Shown piece by piece: positions 1 through 8,208 of a stretch of 64,000 nucleotides of DNA; within the stretch, counting starts at the first letter, position 1, and each line of letters opens with the position of its first letter. Source of the stretch: Thiobacillus sp. 0-1251 (lineage in GTDB: Bacteria; Pseudomonadota; Gammaproteobacteria; Burkholderiales; Thiobacillaceae). Position numbers and translations under genes: made by a program. The stretch covers positions 174,221-238,220 of the forward strand of contig MKWL01000021.1 in the NCBI GenBank assembly GCA_001899305.1, in the 5' to 3' direction. The notes beneath the pieces are model-generated. The model was not told the origin of the DNA, made no database searches, and saw nothing but the letters and a program-made list of their open reading frames with translations.

Positions 1-36
1 TCGTAGGAATTTTATAGTTGTACCAGGATTGGCATA

Positions 37-1995
37 TCAGACAAAGGGGCCACGCTGCCGTCCAATCTCCCACGACACACTGTTACCTCTCACCGTTGCG
101 ACTATCGACTGCCCAAGCCGCTGATCGATCACCGGCTTCCACGGCACCAGGCTGAAACCCATGCCGTCGTCGAGCACCGCAAAGCGTCCGCTGGCGAGTA
201 GCACATTGCGGCGATAGATTCCGGTTACGCGCTCGCCGTCGGTCACGGCGCGGTGCGCGAGACCGGTCTCCGTTGCGATGGTTTTGGCAACAGAGTCGAT
301 CTCCCGGCCGCGTAACGTCGCCAACAGATTGCGCGCCAGGATCACGCGCTGTCCTCGTCGCTCACCCAACCCCTGTTCGATCAGGAAATCGGACCGCTGC
401 CGCAGTGCTTCCCGCACCTCACTGCCGAAACCGTTGTCGGCGATGCCGCTGGCACCGCCGATCAATTGCTGGTCCAACCAGGTCGCGCCGATCACGCACG
501 CCTGTCGCTCGATGGGCAAGTGGGAACGCAGTTCCACTGCCACACCACCCAGCCGCTGCGCATCGTATTTCCGACCTTGCTCGGGCAAGTCGGCTGGCAC
601 GCGCCAGACTCCCTCGGCGATGTGCTCCACAATGCCTGACCGGCGCAGGGCTTCCAGCCGCCGGACATGAGCATCGATCACCTCGCGGGGATCGCGTGCG
701 GACGTGGCCTGCACCTTGGCAATGGCGAGGTGATGATCGGTACGGTAGAGGCCATCGGCCGCCAGCGCGACGATGTTTTTGTCGGCGGTCCGGACCTCGG
801 TCGAACCTCGTACTTCGACCACGGCGCCGACCGGGTACTGCGCCAGTTCGGTCTTGGCAGGCAATGCCACGTAATGCGCCTTGCCGTCGATGCCATCGAC
901 CACCAGATAACCCTTGTCGTACAGCTCGTCCGCAAGCCCTTTACCGGCTACCCGTCCGATGACGGAACGGCTGTCTTCTCCTGACTGAAATACGGCCAGG
1001 TCGCGCTGCGCACCGCCCATTGCCCGCTGCATGGTGCGGATTATGTCGCCGCGTTCGCCCATCGCTCGCAGCACGGGTTCGGCATCGGCGTGAACGGCCC
1101 AGACGCCGGGACGTTCTTCGGTTGCCAGTCCCATGCGTTGCAGCCGCTGTAAGCGGCCCACCAACAATACGCGCTGCTGCCGCAGCTTCGGGTCGCGGGC
1201 AGGTTGATCGACGTGGTTCAGCCCATCCCGCGCTTCGCGTTGCAGCATGCGATCCAGGCTGGTCCATCGCTCCTGATCGACCTCGCGCAACAAGGTGCGC
1301 TGGATCTCAAGCTCGGTACGCGGCCCCAGCCATTCGGTGGACAGTTCCGCAGCGCGCTCACGCATGCCTCGGGTGATGTACGCCTGCGAAATAATGAGGT
1401 CTTTGCCGGTGTCGTCCTTGCCGCGCAGCACGATATGCGTATGCGGGTTGTCGGTGTTCCAGTGGTTCACCGCCACCCAGCCCAGGCGCGTGCCTAGATC
1501 AGCTTCCATGCGGCCCATCAGGTGGCGTGTGTAGGTGCGCAGGTCGTCGAGTTGTTCGGCATCCTCGGGGGATACGATTAAGCGGAACTGGTGGCGGTCC
1601 TCCCGACCACGTTCCTCGAAGGCCGGCAAGTTCGCTTCGTCGGTCATCGGCCCGTAGGCCTTCCCGGTGTCTTGCTCACGGCCAACGCCTTCGCGCTCGA
1701 TGTAGCGCAGGTGTGTGATGGTCGAGCGCGCACCGGCCTGCTTGAGATAAACCAACCGCACCTTGACGGTGGCACGCCGAGAGGTCGCAGATAGTGACTG
1801 CCCAGTGAAGCGCGCCACCACATGGCCACGCCCCAGGCGCAAACCGGGTGTCTTTCCTGGCTTGCGTCCCGTCGAGTTCGCCGCCTTGCTGGTCTGCCGC
1901 AATACCTGCGAGACGAAGGCCTGGCCGCGCTGCTTTGGGGCTCCGGGGCGGACACGAAAACGGTCTTCTCCGTCCGGGCTGTCGCGCCTGCTCAT
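37..1995 (-). CDS. Conjugative relaxase (VirD2/MobP-like, DUF3363)
   Basis: Likely nicks the element at oriT and pilots the strand into the recipient. The 652-residue protein has a histidine-triad relaxase motif NHWNTDNPHTHIV at about residues 177-189, with H178, H185 and H187 as metal ligands. Tyrosines upstream, such as Y98 in THLRYIE, could be the nicking residue. The long C-terminal half is the DUF3363 region. The ATG at 1995 is chosen because GGAG lies eight bases before it; the frame stays open further upstream, but that part is arginine-rich and unlike coding sequence. It is the leftmost visible gene of the transfer cluster and is separated from traF by 424 bp that may hold oriT. Family assignment is firm; the nicking residue is inferred. 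Confidence 0.85.
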   Translation of the reverse strand: MSRRDSPDGEDRFRVRPGAPKQRGQAFVSQVLRQTSKAANSTGRKPGKTPGLRLGRGHVVARFTGQSLSATSRRATVKVRLVYLKQAGARSTITHLRYIEREGVGREQDTGKAYGPMTDEANLPAFEERGREDRHQFRLIVSPEDAEQLDDLRTYTRHLMGRMEADLGTRLGWVAVNHWNTDNPHTHIVLRGKDDTGKDLIISQAYITRGMRERAAELSTEWLGPRTELEIQRTLLREVDQERWTSLDRMLQREARDGLNHVDQPARDPKLRQQRVLLVGRLQRLQRMGLATEERPGVWAVHADAEPVLRAMGERGDIIRTMQRAMGGAQRDLAVFQSGEDSRSVIGRVAGKGLADELYDKGYLVVDGIDGKAHYVALPAKTELAQYPVGAVVEVRGSTEVRTADKNIVALAADGLYRTDHHLAIAKVQATSARDPREVIDAHVRRLEALRRSGIVEHIAEGVWRVPADLPEQGRKYDAQRLGGVAVELRSHLPIERQACVIGATWLDQQLIGGASGIADNGFGSEVREALRQRSDFLIEQGLGERRGQRVILARNLLATLRGREIDSVAKTIATETGLAHRAVTDGERVTGIYRRNVLLASGRFAVLDDGMGFSLVPWKPVIDQRLGQSIVATVRGNSVSWEIGRQRGPFV

Positions 1996-2419
1996 GCGAA
2001 TACTCCAGCCAAGGCCATCCGACCAGAGCGTGCCATGCACGCGGGTTCGCCAACGCCCACAAGGCTTTGACGAACCTCGCGGCACGGTGCCGCCAAATAG
2101 CGCGTGCCGCGCCACCCCCACGTGCAGACTCGTTTCCGGGCCGGCAGCGTGCCGGCCCCTTCAATCTTGCCTTCCGCCTTTGCCCCTCGCTGTCGCTCCA
2201 GACACCGGCGGCCCGGCGGAGCTGCTGCGCGAGCAGCCAGCGCGCCGGCGAACGCGGCGACGGCCATAGGCCGGTCGCGTTCGAGGCAAGACGCCTGCAC
2301 GTTGGATGACTGCGCCGAAGGCAGCGCAGATGCGCTCGCACTGCACGCGCGACGACACGCGGAAAGCCACCGGATCGGCACGCCTGATAGCACGATGATG
2401 CGCAGCGAATCGGCGGCGA
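1996..2419. other. Intergenic region before the relaxase gene, oriT candidate
   Basis: No convincing gene. It contains a hairpin with 9-bp arms GGGCCGGCA/TGCCGGCCC at 2138-2158, a near-palindrome CGGCACGGTGCCG at 2080-2092, and a copy of the core CCTGATAGCACGAT (2383-2396) that also occurs three times between parA and repA. Hairpins plus a protein-binding repeat directly upstream of a relaxase gene fit an origin of transfer or the relaxase promoter. I cannot identify a nic site. Confidence 0.4.
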
Positions 2420-2995
2420 TCATGGGCGCTTCTCCAGCCAGACCGGATGCGCGATGCCGATCACGGCGGATGCGCTGATCGGCCCGAAATACCGGCTGTC
2501 GAATGACGCCGGATTGGTCGAACTGAGCAGGAACAGCTCGCCGGGCCGAAGCTGCCGGCACTGCTGCCAGGATGGCAGCGGACGGCCCAGCCGGTCGGCG
2601 GGCCGCACGGCGGCCACCGGCACGCCGTCGATCCACACCAGCGCATCGAAGACGCAAACGTGCTGCGGCGCGGTCGCGCCCACGCGCTTGAGCAGCGGCA
2701 CGCGCGCCGGCAGGTAGCCGCGCTGCGCGGCCAGCGCGGCGGCATCTGGCGGCAGCGTGGTCAACACGATGGAGCCGACGCGCGGCGCATCGGGTGGCGC
2801 GATGCGATACCAGCCGACCGCCACGCTGTCGGACGGGTTGTAGATTGAGCGGGGCAGCGGATGCACGAAGGACGCCCAGGCCAGCGCAGCGAGGCCGCAG
2901 GCGGCGAAGCCCGCGAGCACGATGCGAGCGCGCAAGCGGGAGCGGGCGTGCGAGCGTAGAAGCGGTGCAGTGCCACCAGTGGAAACGGCGGTCAT
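2420..2995 (-). CDS. traF: S26-family conjugal transfer peptidase TraF
   Basis: Serine peptidase of the signal-peptidase fold; in RP4-type systems TraF processes and cyclises the pilin, acting at the inner membrane. The 191-residue product has an N-terminal membrane segment (about residues 24-43, IVLAGFAACGLAALAWASF). It is followed by the S26 serine motif region SIYNPSDSVAVGWY and the lysine region PLLKRVGA, and it ends in a DSRYFGPI-type box. Its start overlaps the stop of the DUF2840 gene by four bases, so the two are translationally coupled. The pilin substrate is not in the window. Confidence 0.85.
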   Translation of the reverse strand: MTAVSTGGTAPLLRSHARSRLRARIVLAGFAACGLAALAWASFVHPLPRSIYNPSDSVAVGWYRIAPPDAPRVGSIVLTTLPPDAAALAAQRGYLPARVPLLKRVGATAPQHVCVFDALVWIDGVPVAAVRPADRLGRPLPSWQQCRQLRPGELFLLSSTNPASFDSRYFGPISASAVIGIAHPVWLEKRP

Positions 2996-3477
2996 GGCAG
3001 CGCCCTCCCGGTCAGCCAGGCGGCGTGCCGCTCGGCGGTGTAGTCGGGCAGCGGCAAGCGCGCAGCAAGCCGGTTGGCGAGCGTGCGCCAGTACGCGGGC
3101 GAGGCATCGGTCGGTGCGATGCCGCGCGCCTCGATGGCGTCAATGCGTTCCAGCACAGCGCGTACTTGCCTGTCGCCCTCGGTGTGCAGCAGCAAGCGCG
3201 CGCCCGGCTGCACGCCGGGGATGCGCTGCGCCGCATCCAGCGGTGTGCAAACCTGCATCACCATGAGCTGCCAGCGCACGGTGCCGTAGTCGTTGGCGTG
3301 CCAGCGGACACGGCAGAACACCGCGTCCGGCAGGAACACCGCGCTGCGCCGCCAGCGGTCGAGCTGGTGCGTGCGCGCGGGTTCGCCGAAGCGCAGGTAG
3401 AGCTTGAAACGGGCCTCGATGTAGGCCAGCGCCACGCGCGTCAGCGGCGCGGTGGCTGGTGCAGTGGATGCGGTCAT
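2992..3477 (-). CDS. DUF2840 family protein
   Basis: A 161-residue protein recognised as the DUF2840 family that accompanies traF in Tn4371-like elements; its function is unknown. It is rich in arginine and tryptophan (for example RWRRSAVFLPDAVFCRVRWHANDYGTVRWQL, not quoted in full) and has no obvious catalytic motif or membrane segment. It overlaps the RHH gene upstream and traF downstream by four bases each, so it belongs to a tightly coupled parA-RHH-DUF2840-traF unit. A role in transfer or its regulation is inferred from context only. Confidence 0.8.
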   Translation of the reverse strand: MTASTAPATAPLTRVALAYIEARFKLYLRFGEPARTHQLDRWRRSAVFLPDAVFCRVRWHANDYGTVRWQLMVMQVCTPLDAAQRIPGVQPGARLLLHTEGDRQVRAVLERIDAIEARGIAPTDASPAYWRTLANRLAARLPLPDYTAERHAAWLTGRALP

Positions 3478-3758
3478 GGTGTGTTCTCCCTGCGGTTCTC
3501 GGGAAACTCCCGCTCCAGCAGGCCGCGCAGCAGGTCGGCCACGGTCACGCCTTGCGTGAAGGCCGACACCTTGATGCGCGCCCGCATGGCGGGCGTGATG
3601 TCGAGGGTGAGGCGGGCCGTGTAGAGGTCACCCTTGCCCAGCGCATCGGCGTCGCCCTGGCGAATCCACGCTTCCGCGTGCGGATTCGCAGGCGGACGCG
3701 CGCCGATGCCGACGCGCTTGGCCGTGCGCTTGCCGTTGGCTGGTGGCTTCGCTGTCAT
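3474..3758 (-). CDS. Ribbon-helix-helix partition/regulatory protein
   Basis: A 94-residue basic protein with a C-terminal ribbon-helix-helix-like segment (LYTARLTLDITPAMRARIKV, then helices up to LLEREFPENR). Such proteins beside parA typically bind centromere-like repeats and repress the operon. The ATG at 3758 overlaps the parA stop as ATGA; a GTG three codons earlier is possible. The protein could recognise the GTACTCCTGATAGCACGA repeats just upstream of parA, which is a testable guess. The family call rests on the predicted strand-helix-helix pattern and on context. Confidence 0.7.
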   Translation of the reverse strand: MTAKPPANGKRTAKRVGIGARPPANPHAEAWIRQGDADALGKGDLYTARLTLDITPAMRARIKVSAFTQGVTVADLLRGLLEREFPENRRENTP

Positions 3759-4393
3759 GTCGTCCACCGCAGCAGTTCGTCCACCAGCGCGGTGATTTCG
3801 CGGGCGGCGGCGCTGTCGGGCGCCGTCTCGCGTGCAAGCCGGCCAGCGGCCACGCTGTCGGCGAACACGATGCGCTGATGCACTTCCGCGCGCAGCGCAG
3901 GAAGCGGCTGGTCGGCGAGCGCCTGGCGCGCTTCGCGCCCGATCACCGTGGTGCTGACGCGCCGATTGATGACGAAGGCCGCGCGCAGCGCAGGCCGAAA
4001 GACTTGTGCCTCACGGATCAGCGCCACCATCTCGGCGCTGGCCCACAAGTCGTAGGGGCTGGGCTGCACCGGGATCAGCACGCGCTCGGCCGCCAGCAGC
4101 GCGGAGCGCGCCAAGGCGGCGATGCGCGGCGGGCCGTCGATGACGATGTGATCTGCCCGCCTGGCAAGCTCTGGCGCTTCCTGGTGCAGCGTTTCGCGGG
4201 CAAGGCCCACGGCGCTGAACAGCCGTGGCAAGCCTTGCTGGCTGCGTCGTTGCGTCCAGTCCAGCGATGAACCCTGCGGGTCGGCGTCCAGCAGCACGAC
4301 GTGCTGACCGCGCATCGCCAGCTCGCCGGCGATGTGGGTGGCGAGCGTGGTCTTGCCCACGCCGCCTTTCTGGTTGAGCAGCGCGACGATCAT
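3755..4393 (-). CDS. parA: ParA-family partition ATPase
   Basis: P-loop ATPase of the MinD/ParA group, 212 residues. It would drive segregation or stable maintenance of the excised element. The Walker A KGGVGKTT lies at residues 9-16, followed by LLDADPQGSSLDW (Walker A'/switch region) and VIDGPPR (Walker B). The ATG at 4393 gives MIVALLNQKGG, the standard ParA N-terminus; a longer frame upstream adds a non-homologous, alanine-rich extension. It is translationally coupled to the RHH gene and preceded by iteron-like repeats, giving a compact ParA/RHH/centromere cassette. Confidence 0.9.
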   Translation of the reverse strand: MIVALLNQKGGVGKTTLATHIAGELAMRGQHVVLLDADPQGSSLDWTQRRSQQGLPRLFSAVGLARETLHQEAPELARRADHIVIDGPPRIAALARSALLAAERVLIPVQPSPYDLWASAEMVALIREAQVFRPALRAAFVINRRVSTTVIGREARQALADQPLPALRAEVHQRIVFADSVAAGRLARETAPDSAAAREITALVDELLRWTT

Positions 4394-4480
4394 GGCCTGG
4401 CCCTCCGTGTTGGAAAGCCCGGCTGTTGCCGCTGCGCTGGTGGCTGCACGGCGGTTGTCCACCGTGGCGCGGCGCTTCTA

Positions 4481-4520
4481 CTAACCGTTAGAGAATTTAA
4501 GTTAGGGAAGTTAAGGGAGG
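4481..4520. promoter_or_regulatory. Palindrome and AT-rich tract upstream of parA
   Basis: CTAACCGTTAG (4481-4491) is an 11-bp palindrome. It is followed by an AT-rich stretch with the imperfect direct repeat AAGTTAGGG / AAGTTAAGGG at about 4498-4518. In this GC-rich DNA the tract stands out and could be a promoter/operator for the parA operon or a duplex-unwinding element beside the iterons. No experimental support is available here. Confidence 0.4.
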
Positions 4521-4557
4521 CCGAAACCCGCGCCGCTATTGGGTGTGCGGGCGATCC

Positions 4558-4622
4558 GTACTCCTGATAGCACGATAGTCGTACTCCCGATAGCACGATA
4601 CCCTGTACTCCTGATAGCACGA
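4558..4622. repeat. Three iteron-like direct repeats (18 bp)
   Basis: GTACTCCTGATAGCACGA occurs at 4558-4575 and 4605-4622, and with one change (GTACTCCCGATAGCACGA) at 4581-4598. Starts are 23 and 24 bp apart, about two helical turns, so a protein could bind the same face. The array sits between the repA stop and the parA promoter. A fourth core copy lies at 2383-2396. It is a candidate replication iteron set or a centromere for the ParA/RHH proteins. Confidence 0.75.
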
Positions 4623-4646
4623 GCCCATCCACCACTTTTCCCGCAG

Positions 4647-5504
4647 TTATCCCCGTGCCGTGAACGGCACGGGCCGGAAGGTCAGCAGCTCGACCCCATC
4701 GCCCGGCATCCGCTCGATGCCCAGGACGTAGCCGGGCAGCGACTGCCGCGCAACCAATGCGCGCAGGTCGTAGGCGAAGTCCGAAAAGCGCGTGGCGCTG
4801 CCAGATTTCCGGTACAGGTGCCGGAAATCGAACTGCCAGCCGTGTTGCTGCCGCCCGCCGTGCTTGCGCACCAGCCGGTACAACCAGCGCTCGATGCCGC
4901 CCGTGAGCCGGAAGTACGCCGGGTCGATGGTCAGCACCAGTGCCGAATCCAGCACGCCGCCATAAAACCAGTCCGGCAGGATCAGCTCCAGCCCCAAGGG
5001 CGCGCCCTTGGCATCGGCCAGCTCCTTCCACTCGTTGATCCAAGAAAACCGATGCAGGCGCCGCCCGGTCGTCTCGCGGATCGACGTGGCCACCGTCGTG
5101 GACTGCAGGCGATCCAGCGCGGCCTTGAGGCGCTGGTAGTCGCGCAGCGACGTACCGCGCCCGATGAAGCGCAGGACCTCGTAGGGCGTGGCCTGCATGA
5201 GCCGCGACGGGCGCAGCCCAGCGTCGCGCGCTTCCACGATCTGCGAGGCCGCCCATATCAGCACGTCGGCATCCCAGATCGTGGCGATGCCGTGTTCCTG
5301 CGTGCCTTCCACGCGGATCGTGACGTTGCCGGCCCGGAAGTCGATCGGCGCCGTGCGCCGCGACTTCGCCAGCGAGAAGAACGGAAAGGCCATCAAGTCC
5401 TGGCTGTCGCGCGGCGCCATGTCGCCCGGCAAGGCGCGGAACAGGTCGAGCTGTTCGCGCTCTTGCATCGGCCGCTGCCGCACGGGCAGCGCGGGGCTGG
5501 ACAT
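4647..5504 (-). CDS. repA: RepA-like replication initiator
   Basis: A 285-residue protein of the replication initiator protein A family found in Tn4371-like elements. It has two winged-helix-like blocks: the first around DVLIWAASQIVEA to LRDYQRLKAALDRLQ, the second around LTGGIERWLYRLVRKHGG to FRHLYRKSG. The ATG at 5504 fits the family start. It probably supports transient replication of the excised circle and may act on the adjacent iterons. It lies 26 bp after the AlpA-like gene. Autonomous replication is inferred, not shown. Confidence 0.8.
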   Translation of the reverse strand: MSSPALPVRQRPMQEREQLDLFRALPGDMAPRDSQDLMAFPFFSLAKSRRTAPIDFRAGNVTIRVEGTQEHGIATIWDADVLIWAASQIVEARDAGLRPSRLMQATPYEVLRFIGRGTSLRDYQRLKAALDRLQSTTVATSIRETTGRRLHRFSWINEWKELADAKGAPLGLELILPDWFYGGVLDSALVLTIDPAYFRLTGGIERWLYRLVRKHGGRQQHGWQFDFRHLYRKSGSATRFSDFAYDLRALVARQSLPGYVLGIERMPGDGVELLTFRPVPFTARG

Positions 5505-5530
5505 GGCGATGGCCTGCCGCGCGCCAGCGA

Positions 5531-5824
5531 TCAGCGCGCACGGCTGTCCGCCGAGTGGTGCTCGGCGTACTCGGGATCGGAAGTCGTCTCGAAACTGCGA
5601 TCAGCCGCCCAGGCGTCGAGGTCGGCCACGGCGTACATGACGCGCCGGCCGAACTTGCGAAAGCGCGGGCCGCCGCCGATCACGCGCTGCTTTTCCAGCG
5701 TGCGCGGCGACAGCCGCAGGTACTCGGCGGCTTCGTCGTTGGTGAGGTAACGCTGCGGCTGCGCGGCAGCGGTGGGGACAGTGGCCGAAACTGTTGCAGA
5801 GGGCCGCAAGGGAGCGGGACGCAT
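5531..5824 (-). CDS. AlpA/excisionase-type helix-turn-helix protein
   Basis: A 97-residue DNA-binding protein. The MerR/excisionase-like HTH reads LTNDEAAEYLRLSPRTLEKQR, followed by the wing GGPRFRKFGRRVMYAVADLDAW; the C-terminus is acidic and likely disordered. The ATG at 5824 has GGAGG seven bases upstream; codons further upstream would start at TTG and are less likely. Small proteins of this class act as recombination directionality factors or regulators of mobile elements. It lies just upstream of repA and may control it. Confidence 0.8.
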   Translation of the reverse strand: MRPAPLRPSATVSATVPTAAAQPQRYLTNDEAAEYLRLSPRTLEKQRVIGGGPRFRKFGRRVMYAVADLDAWAADRSFETTSDPEYAEHHSADSRAR

Positions 5825-5907
5825 GGTGTGAACCTCCATAGCTTTCAAAGCTCCGGCTACACAGCGCAGCCGGATGGAGGCAGTCTCAGAAAACGAAGCT
5901 CCGCTGC

Positions 5908-6690
5908 TCAGGGACGTTTTGCATCCCCATCAAAACGTCCCTTCTCAAGCGGCGGCAGTTGTGCTAGGCGGCGATAGCCGCCGCGCATCAACGCATTGCC
6001 CCGGCGCACCAGGCGGCGCACGCGGGCGCGCAAGTCGCCGTCGGCGTGCCAGTCGACCGCCACGGCGTCCGCGCCGAATAGTCCTTCGGCCACGTCGCGC
6101 AAGGACGCGCCCGCCAGGGTCGCGTCGAGCGCTTGCAGGGTGTGCAGCTCCAGCATCGCGGCCGGTGTGGGCCGGGGCCTGGCGGTGGCCAGCGTCGCGC
6201 TGCGCGTAGGCGCAGCAGCGCCGCCGCCACTTCCGCGATTGGCATAGGCGACCGCCATGCCGTCCTCCAGGCCGGGCGCCAGCGCGAAGCGCGCGCAATG
6301 GCCGGGGCTGTGCGCGCTCAGCGCCAGCCCTTTGCCGTCATGCAGCAGTTGTTTGTGACCGGGGATGTGCCAGAACTCGAAAGCCGCTGCATCGGGCGGC
6401 GGATCGGCATCGGGATGGAGTTGCACCACGGCATCGTGGCCGGGTAGCCAGGCCGGATGCGCGTCGCGCGCATCCAGGGCCGGGTCTTCCAGCAAGCGCA
6501 AGCCCCAGCGAAGTGCCGCCTGTTGCGTGGCCTGATGTGTTTGCGACCGGCGACGGTGGCGCAGCCAGTCGAGCCGGTAGTCGGGATGACGGCGCAGGTA
6601 CTCCCAGGCCAGTGCGAGCGTGTCCAGGCACAAGATGTAGAGGTACGCGGCGGTCGGATACCAATGCGCAAGATGGTGTGGATTGACCAT
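5908..6690 (-). CDS. DUF6499/DUF2285 domain protein
   Basis: A 260-residue protein of the two-part family found in Tn4371-like ICEs. The N-terminal transcriptional-regulator-like segment (WYPTAAYLYILCLDTLALAWEYLRRHPDYRLDW) is characteristic of DUF6499, and the C-terminal region with LHTLQALDATLAGASLRDVAEGLFGADAV is DUF2285. The latter ends in a basic HTH-like tail (RARVRRLVRRGNALMRGGYRRL), suggesting DNA binding. Function is unknown. It stands alone between the AlpA-like gene and a 343-bp intergenic region. Confidence 0.75.
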   Translation of the reverse strand: MVNPHHLAHWYPTAAYLYILCLDTLALAWEYLRRHPDYRLDWLRHRRRSQTHQATQQAALRWGLRLLEDPALDARDAHPAWLPGHDAVVQLHPDADPPPDAAAFEFWHIPGHKQLLHDGKGLALSAHSPGHCARFALAPGLEDGMAVAYANRGSGGGAAAPTRSATLATARPRPTPAAMLELHTLQALDATLAGASLRDVAEGLFGADAVAVDWHADGDLRARVRRLVRRGNALMRGGYRRLAQLPPLEKGRFDGDAKRP

Positions 6691-7033
6691 GACGCCAGCT
6701 CCCGTCGAATTGCAGGAACGTCGTCACGGGCATTCAGAACGGAGCTACCGCGTCCACCTCAAAACATCATCCGAGTCTGTTTATTAAGCTGTAACATCAA
6801 GTGTCAAAGGCCGATTGGCTCCGGGGTATTGCGCAATGCGTCCGAATACGACGGCCACGCAGTCCAAGAACGTCACGCGGCACAAATCAAGGTGCCGTAG
6901 CCAGCGCCAAAGATCGTGACCGTTTCCGTCTCAAAGCCTCGGCTTCATGCAAGAGTGCGAATTGAGACCGGACAAATCCGAATTGCGACGGAAATAGTCT
7001 CAATACGTCCGGCTGCGCCAGAACACGAACGGC
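6691..7033. other. Intergenic region without a gene
   Basis: No convincing coding frame in 343 bp. The stretch is less GC-rich than its surroundings. It contains an 8-bp inverted repeat ATTGAGAC / GTCTCAAT (about 6961-7003) and the related pieces GACCGGACAAATCCG and GCGACGGAAATAG. A promoter for the DUF2285 gene must lie at its left side. Nothing else can be assigned. Confidence 0.4.
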
Positions 7034-7381
7034 TTAATCGACAATGCCGCCGTTTTCCTGCATCAGCCGCAGGTATTCCGACAAAGGCCGCACCGCCTGG
7101 AAATACCGATCCCGCATCACGGGCTGCTTGCGCAGCCCGACGATGGATGCCAGGTCGGACAGCTTCACGATGCCCAACTCGGGCACTCCCAGGCCCAGGT
7201 CGATCAGGCCGTAGGCCGTATCGCCATCTGCCGGGTCGAGCGACACGAGCAGCCAGGTGAGGTGCGCATCCGGGGTGAACAGGCGCACCACCGGCTGCGG
7301 GTCGCCGGCCTGACCCTCGGCACGGGCTTGGCCGTGGGCCAGCAGGCGCTGGCGCTCGTCCTCGGTGATGAGTGGCTTCAT
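7034..7381 (-). CDS. DUF2958 family protein (first copy)
   Basis: A 115-residue acidic protein with the DUF2958 signature: PVVRLFTPDAHLTWLLVSLD, then DTAYGLIDLGLGVPELGIV and a C-terminal RDRYFQAVRPLSEYL. The family is common on conjugative elements and its function is unknown. It diverges from the XRE regulator across a 215-bp region with inverted repeats and may be regulated by it. A second, related DUF2958 gene lies at 17650-18000; the two share the KLFTPD/RLFTPD, TWLL and DLGLG.PELG blocks. Confidence 0.85.
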   Translation of the reverse strand: MKPLITEDERQRLLAHGQARAEGQAGDPQPVVRLFTPDAHLTWLLVSLDPADGDTAYGLIDLGLGVPELGIVKLSDLASIVGLRKQPVMRDRYFQAVRPLSEYLRLMQENGGIVD

Positions 7382-7400
7382 GGCGGTCTATTCCCAATTC

Positions 7401-7512
7401 ACAAATCCGCCCAAGCGTGAAAACGCAAAGCCGCATCGGCGGATTTGGGAAAAAGCACGATTGTGATTCCGTGGCTTTGCGCTTCTGTAGCAAGCCGCAA
7501 ATGCGGATTTCC
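7401..7512. promoter_or_regulatory. Divergent regulatory region with inverted repeats
   Basis: Between the DUF2958 and XRE genes, CAAATCCGCC (7402-7411) and GGCGGATTTG (7438-7447) form a perfect 10-bp inverted repeat. A third GCGGATTT lies at 7503-7510, embedded in a second GCCGCA..TGCGG palindrome. Short AAAACGCAAA blocks recur beside each. These are candidate operators for the adjacent XRE regulator and would control both divergent promoters. Confidence 0.45.
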
Positions 7513-7596
7513 GTAAAAACGCAAAACAGTGAGATTTCAATGAAAGAGTTAAAGATAACGTGGTTTTAATTGTGCTGCGACTTGACGCTTCTGTCT

Positions 7597-7890
7597 ATGC
7601 AGAAGCGCCCCATTCAGCGCGGCCGACCGGCCGGCGCCACCACCTACGATGCCGAGTTGGCGCAAGCCTTCGGCGCGGCGGTGCGCGCGTTGCGGACGGA
7701 ACGCGGCATAGCGCAGGAATCGCTGGCACACCTGGCTGGCATCGAGCGCTCGCACATGGGCAAGGTCGAGCGTGGCGAGCACATGCCCACGCTGGCGATC
7801 ATCTTCAAGATCGCCGGTGCGCTCGAATGCAGCACGGCCGTGCTGATGAGCGAGGCTGAAAGCCAGCTCGCGGCGGCGGCCCAGCCGTAG
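7597..7890 (+). CDS. XRE-family helix-turn-helix regulator
   Basis: A 97-residue lambda-repressor-like regulator. The HTH_3 domain reads FGAAVRALRTERGIAQESLAHLAGIERSHMGKVERGEHMPTL (only described here), followed by ALECSTAVLMSEAE. The ATG at 7597 gives MQKRPIQRGRPAG; a TTG nine codons earlier is possible, and neither has a strong ribosome binding site. It is one of very few backbone genes pointing right and faces the DUF2958 gene, so control of that divergent promoter is a reasonable inference. Confidence 0.85.
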   Translation: MQKRPIQRGRPAGATTYDAELAQAFGAAVRALRTERGIAQESLAHLAGIERSHMGKVERGEHMPTLAIIFKIAGALECSTAVLMSEAESQLAAAAQP

Positions 7891-7907
7891 GCGCTGGCCG
7901 AGCCGAT

Positions 7908-8109
7908 CCGGCGTAGCCGGTTCGGCGGTATCGAGGGGCGCCAAGCTGTGCGCGGCGGGGATAGCCCGCAGGGCTTTCCCCTGGAGGCAAGCGAAGCGCG
8001 CAGCGCCGCAGGCGCGAAGGCGTGAGGGATTGGAGCCGGATGGCCGTGACGGCAAAGACGGCACCGGGCGTAGCCCGTAAAGCCCGGCGGCGCACCGCGC
8101 CGACACGCC
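7908..8109 (+). repeat. About 200-bp ICE direct repeat, copy A
   Basis: Nearly identical to 9125-9325 in the same orientation, from CCGGCGTAGCCGGTTCGGCGG to GCGCCGACACGCC. The pair brackets the DUF736 gene. Its right half also resembles parts of the longer repeats at 18022-18326 and 21295-21600 (shared GCCGGATGGCCG followed by CGCAGCCCG-type blocks). No coding function is apparent. Confidence 0.8.
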
Positions 8110-8208
8110 ATGCCCTGACAGCAGCCACAGACACAAATCTGAGACAGAGGAACGCAGCCCTCTATGGGGCACTGCCTGCCGCTGCCGCGTTCGGGACGAA
8201 CGAACAGC

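Noticed and set aside
5880-5900. GTCTCAGAAAACG resembles the ends of some Tn3-family transposons
   Set aside because: Only about 13 bases match, no partner end or transposase is nearby, and the stretch sits just upstream of the AlpA-like gene as part of the normal ICE backbone.
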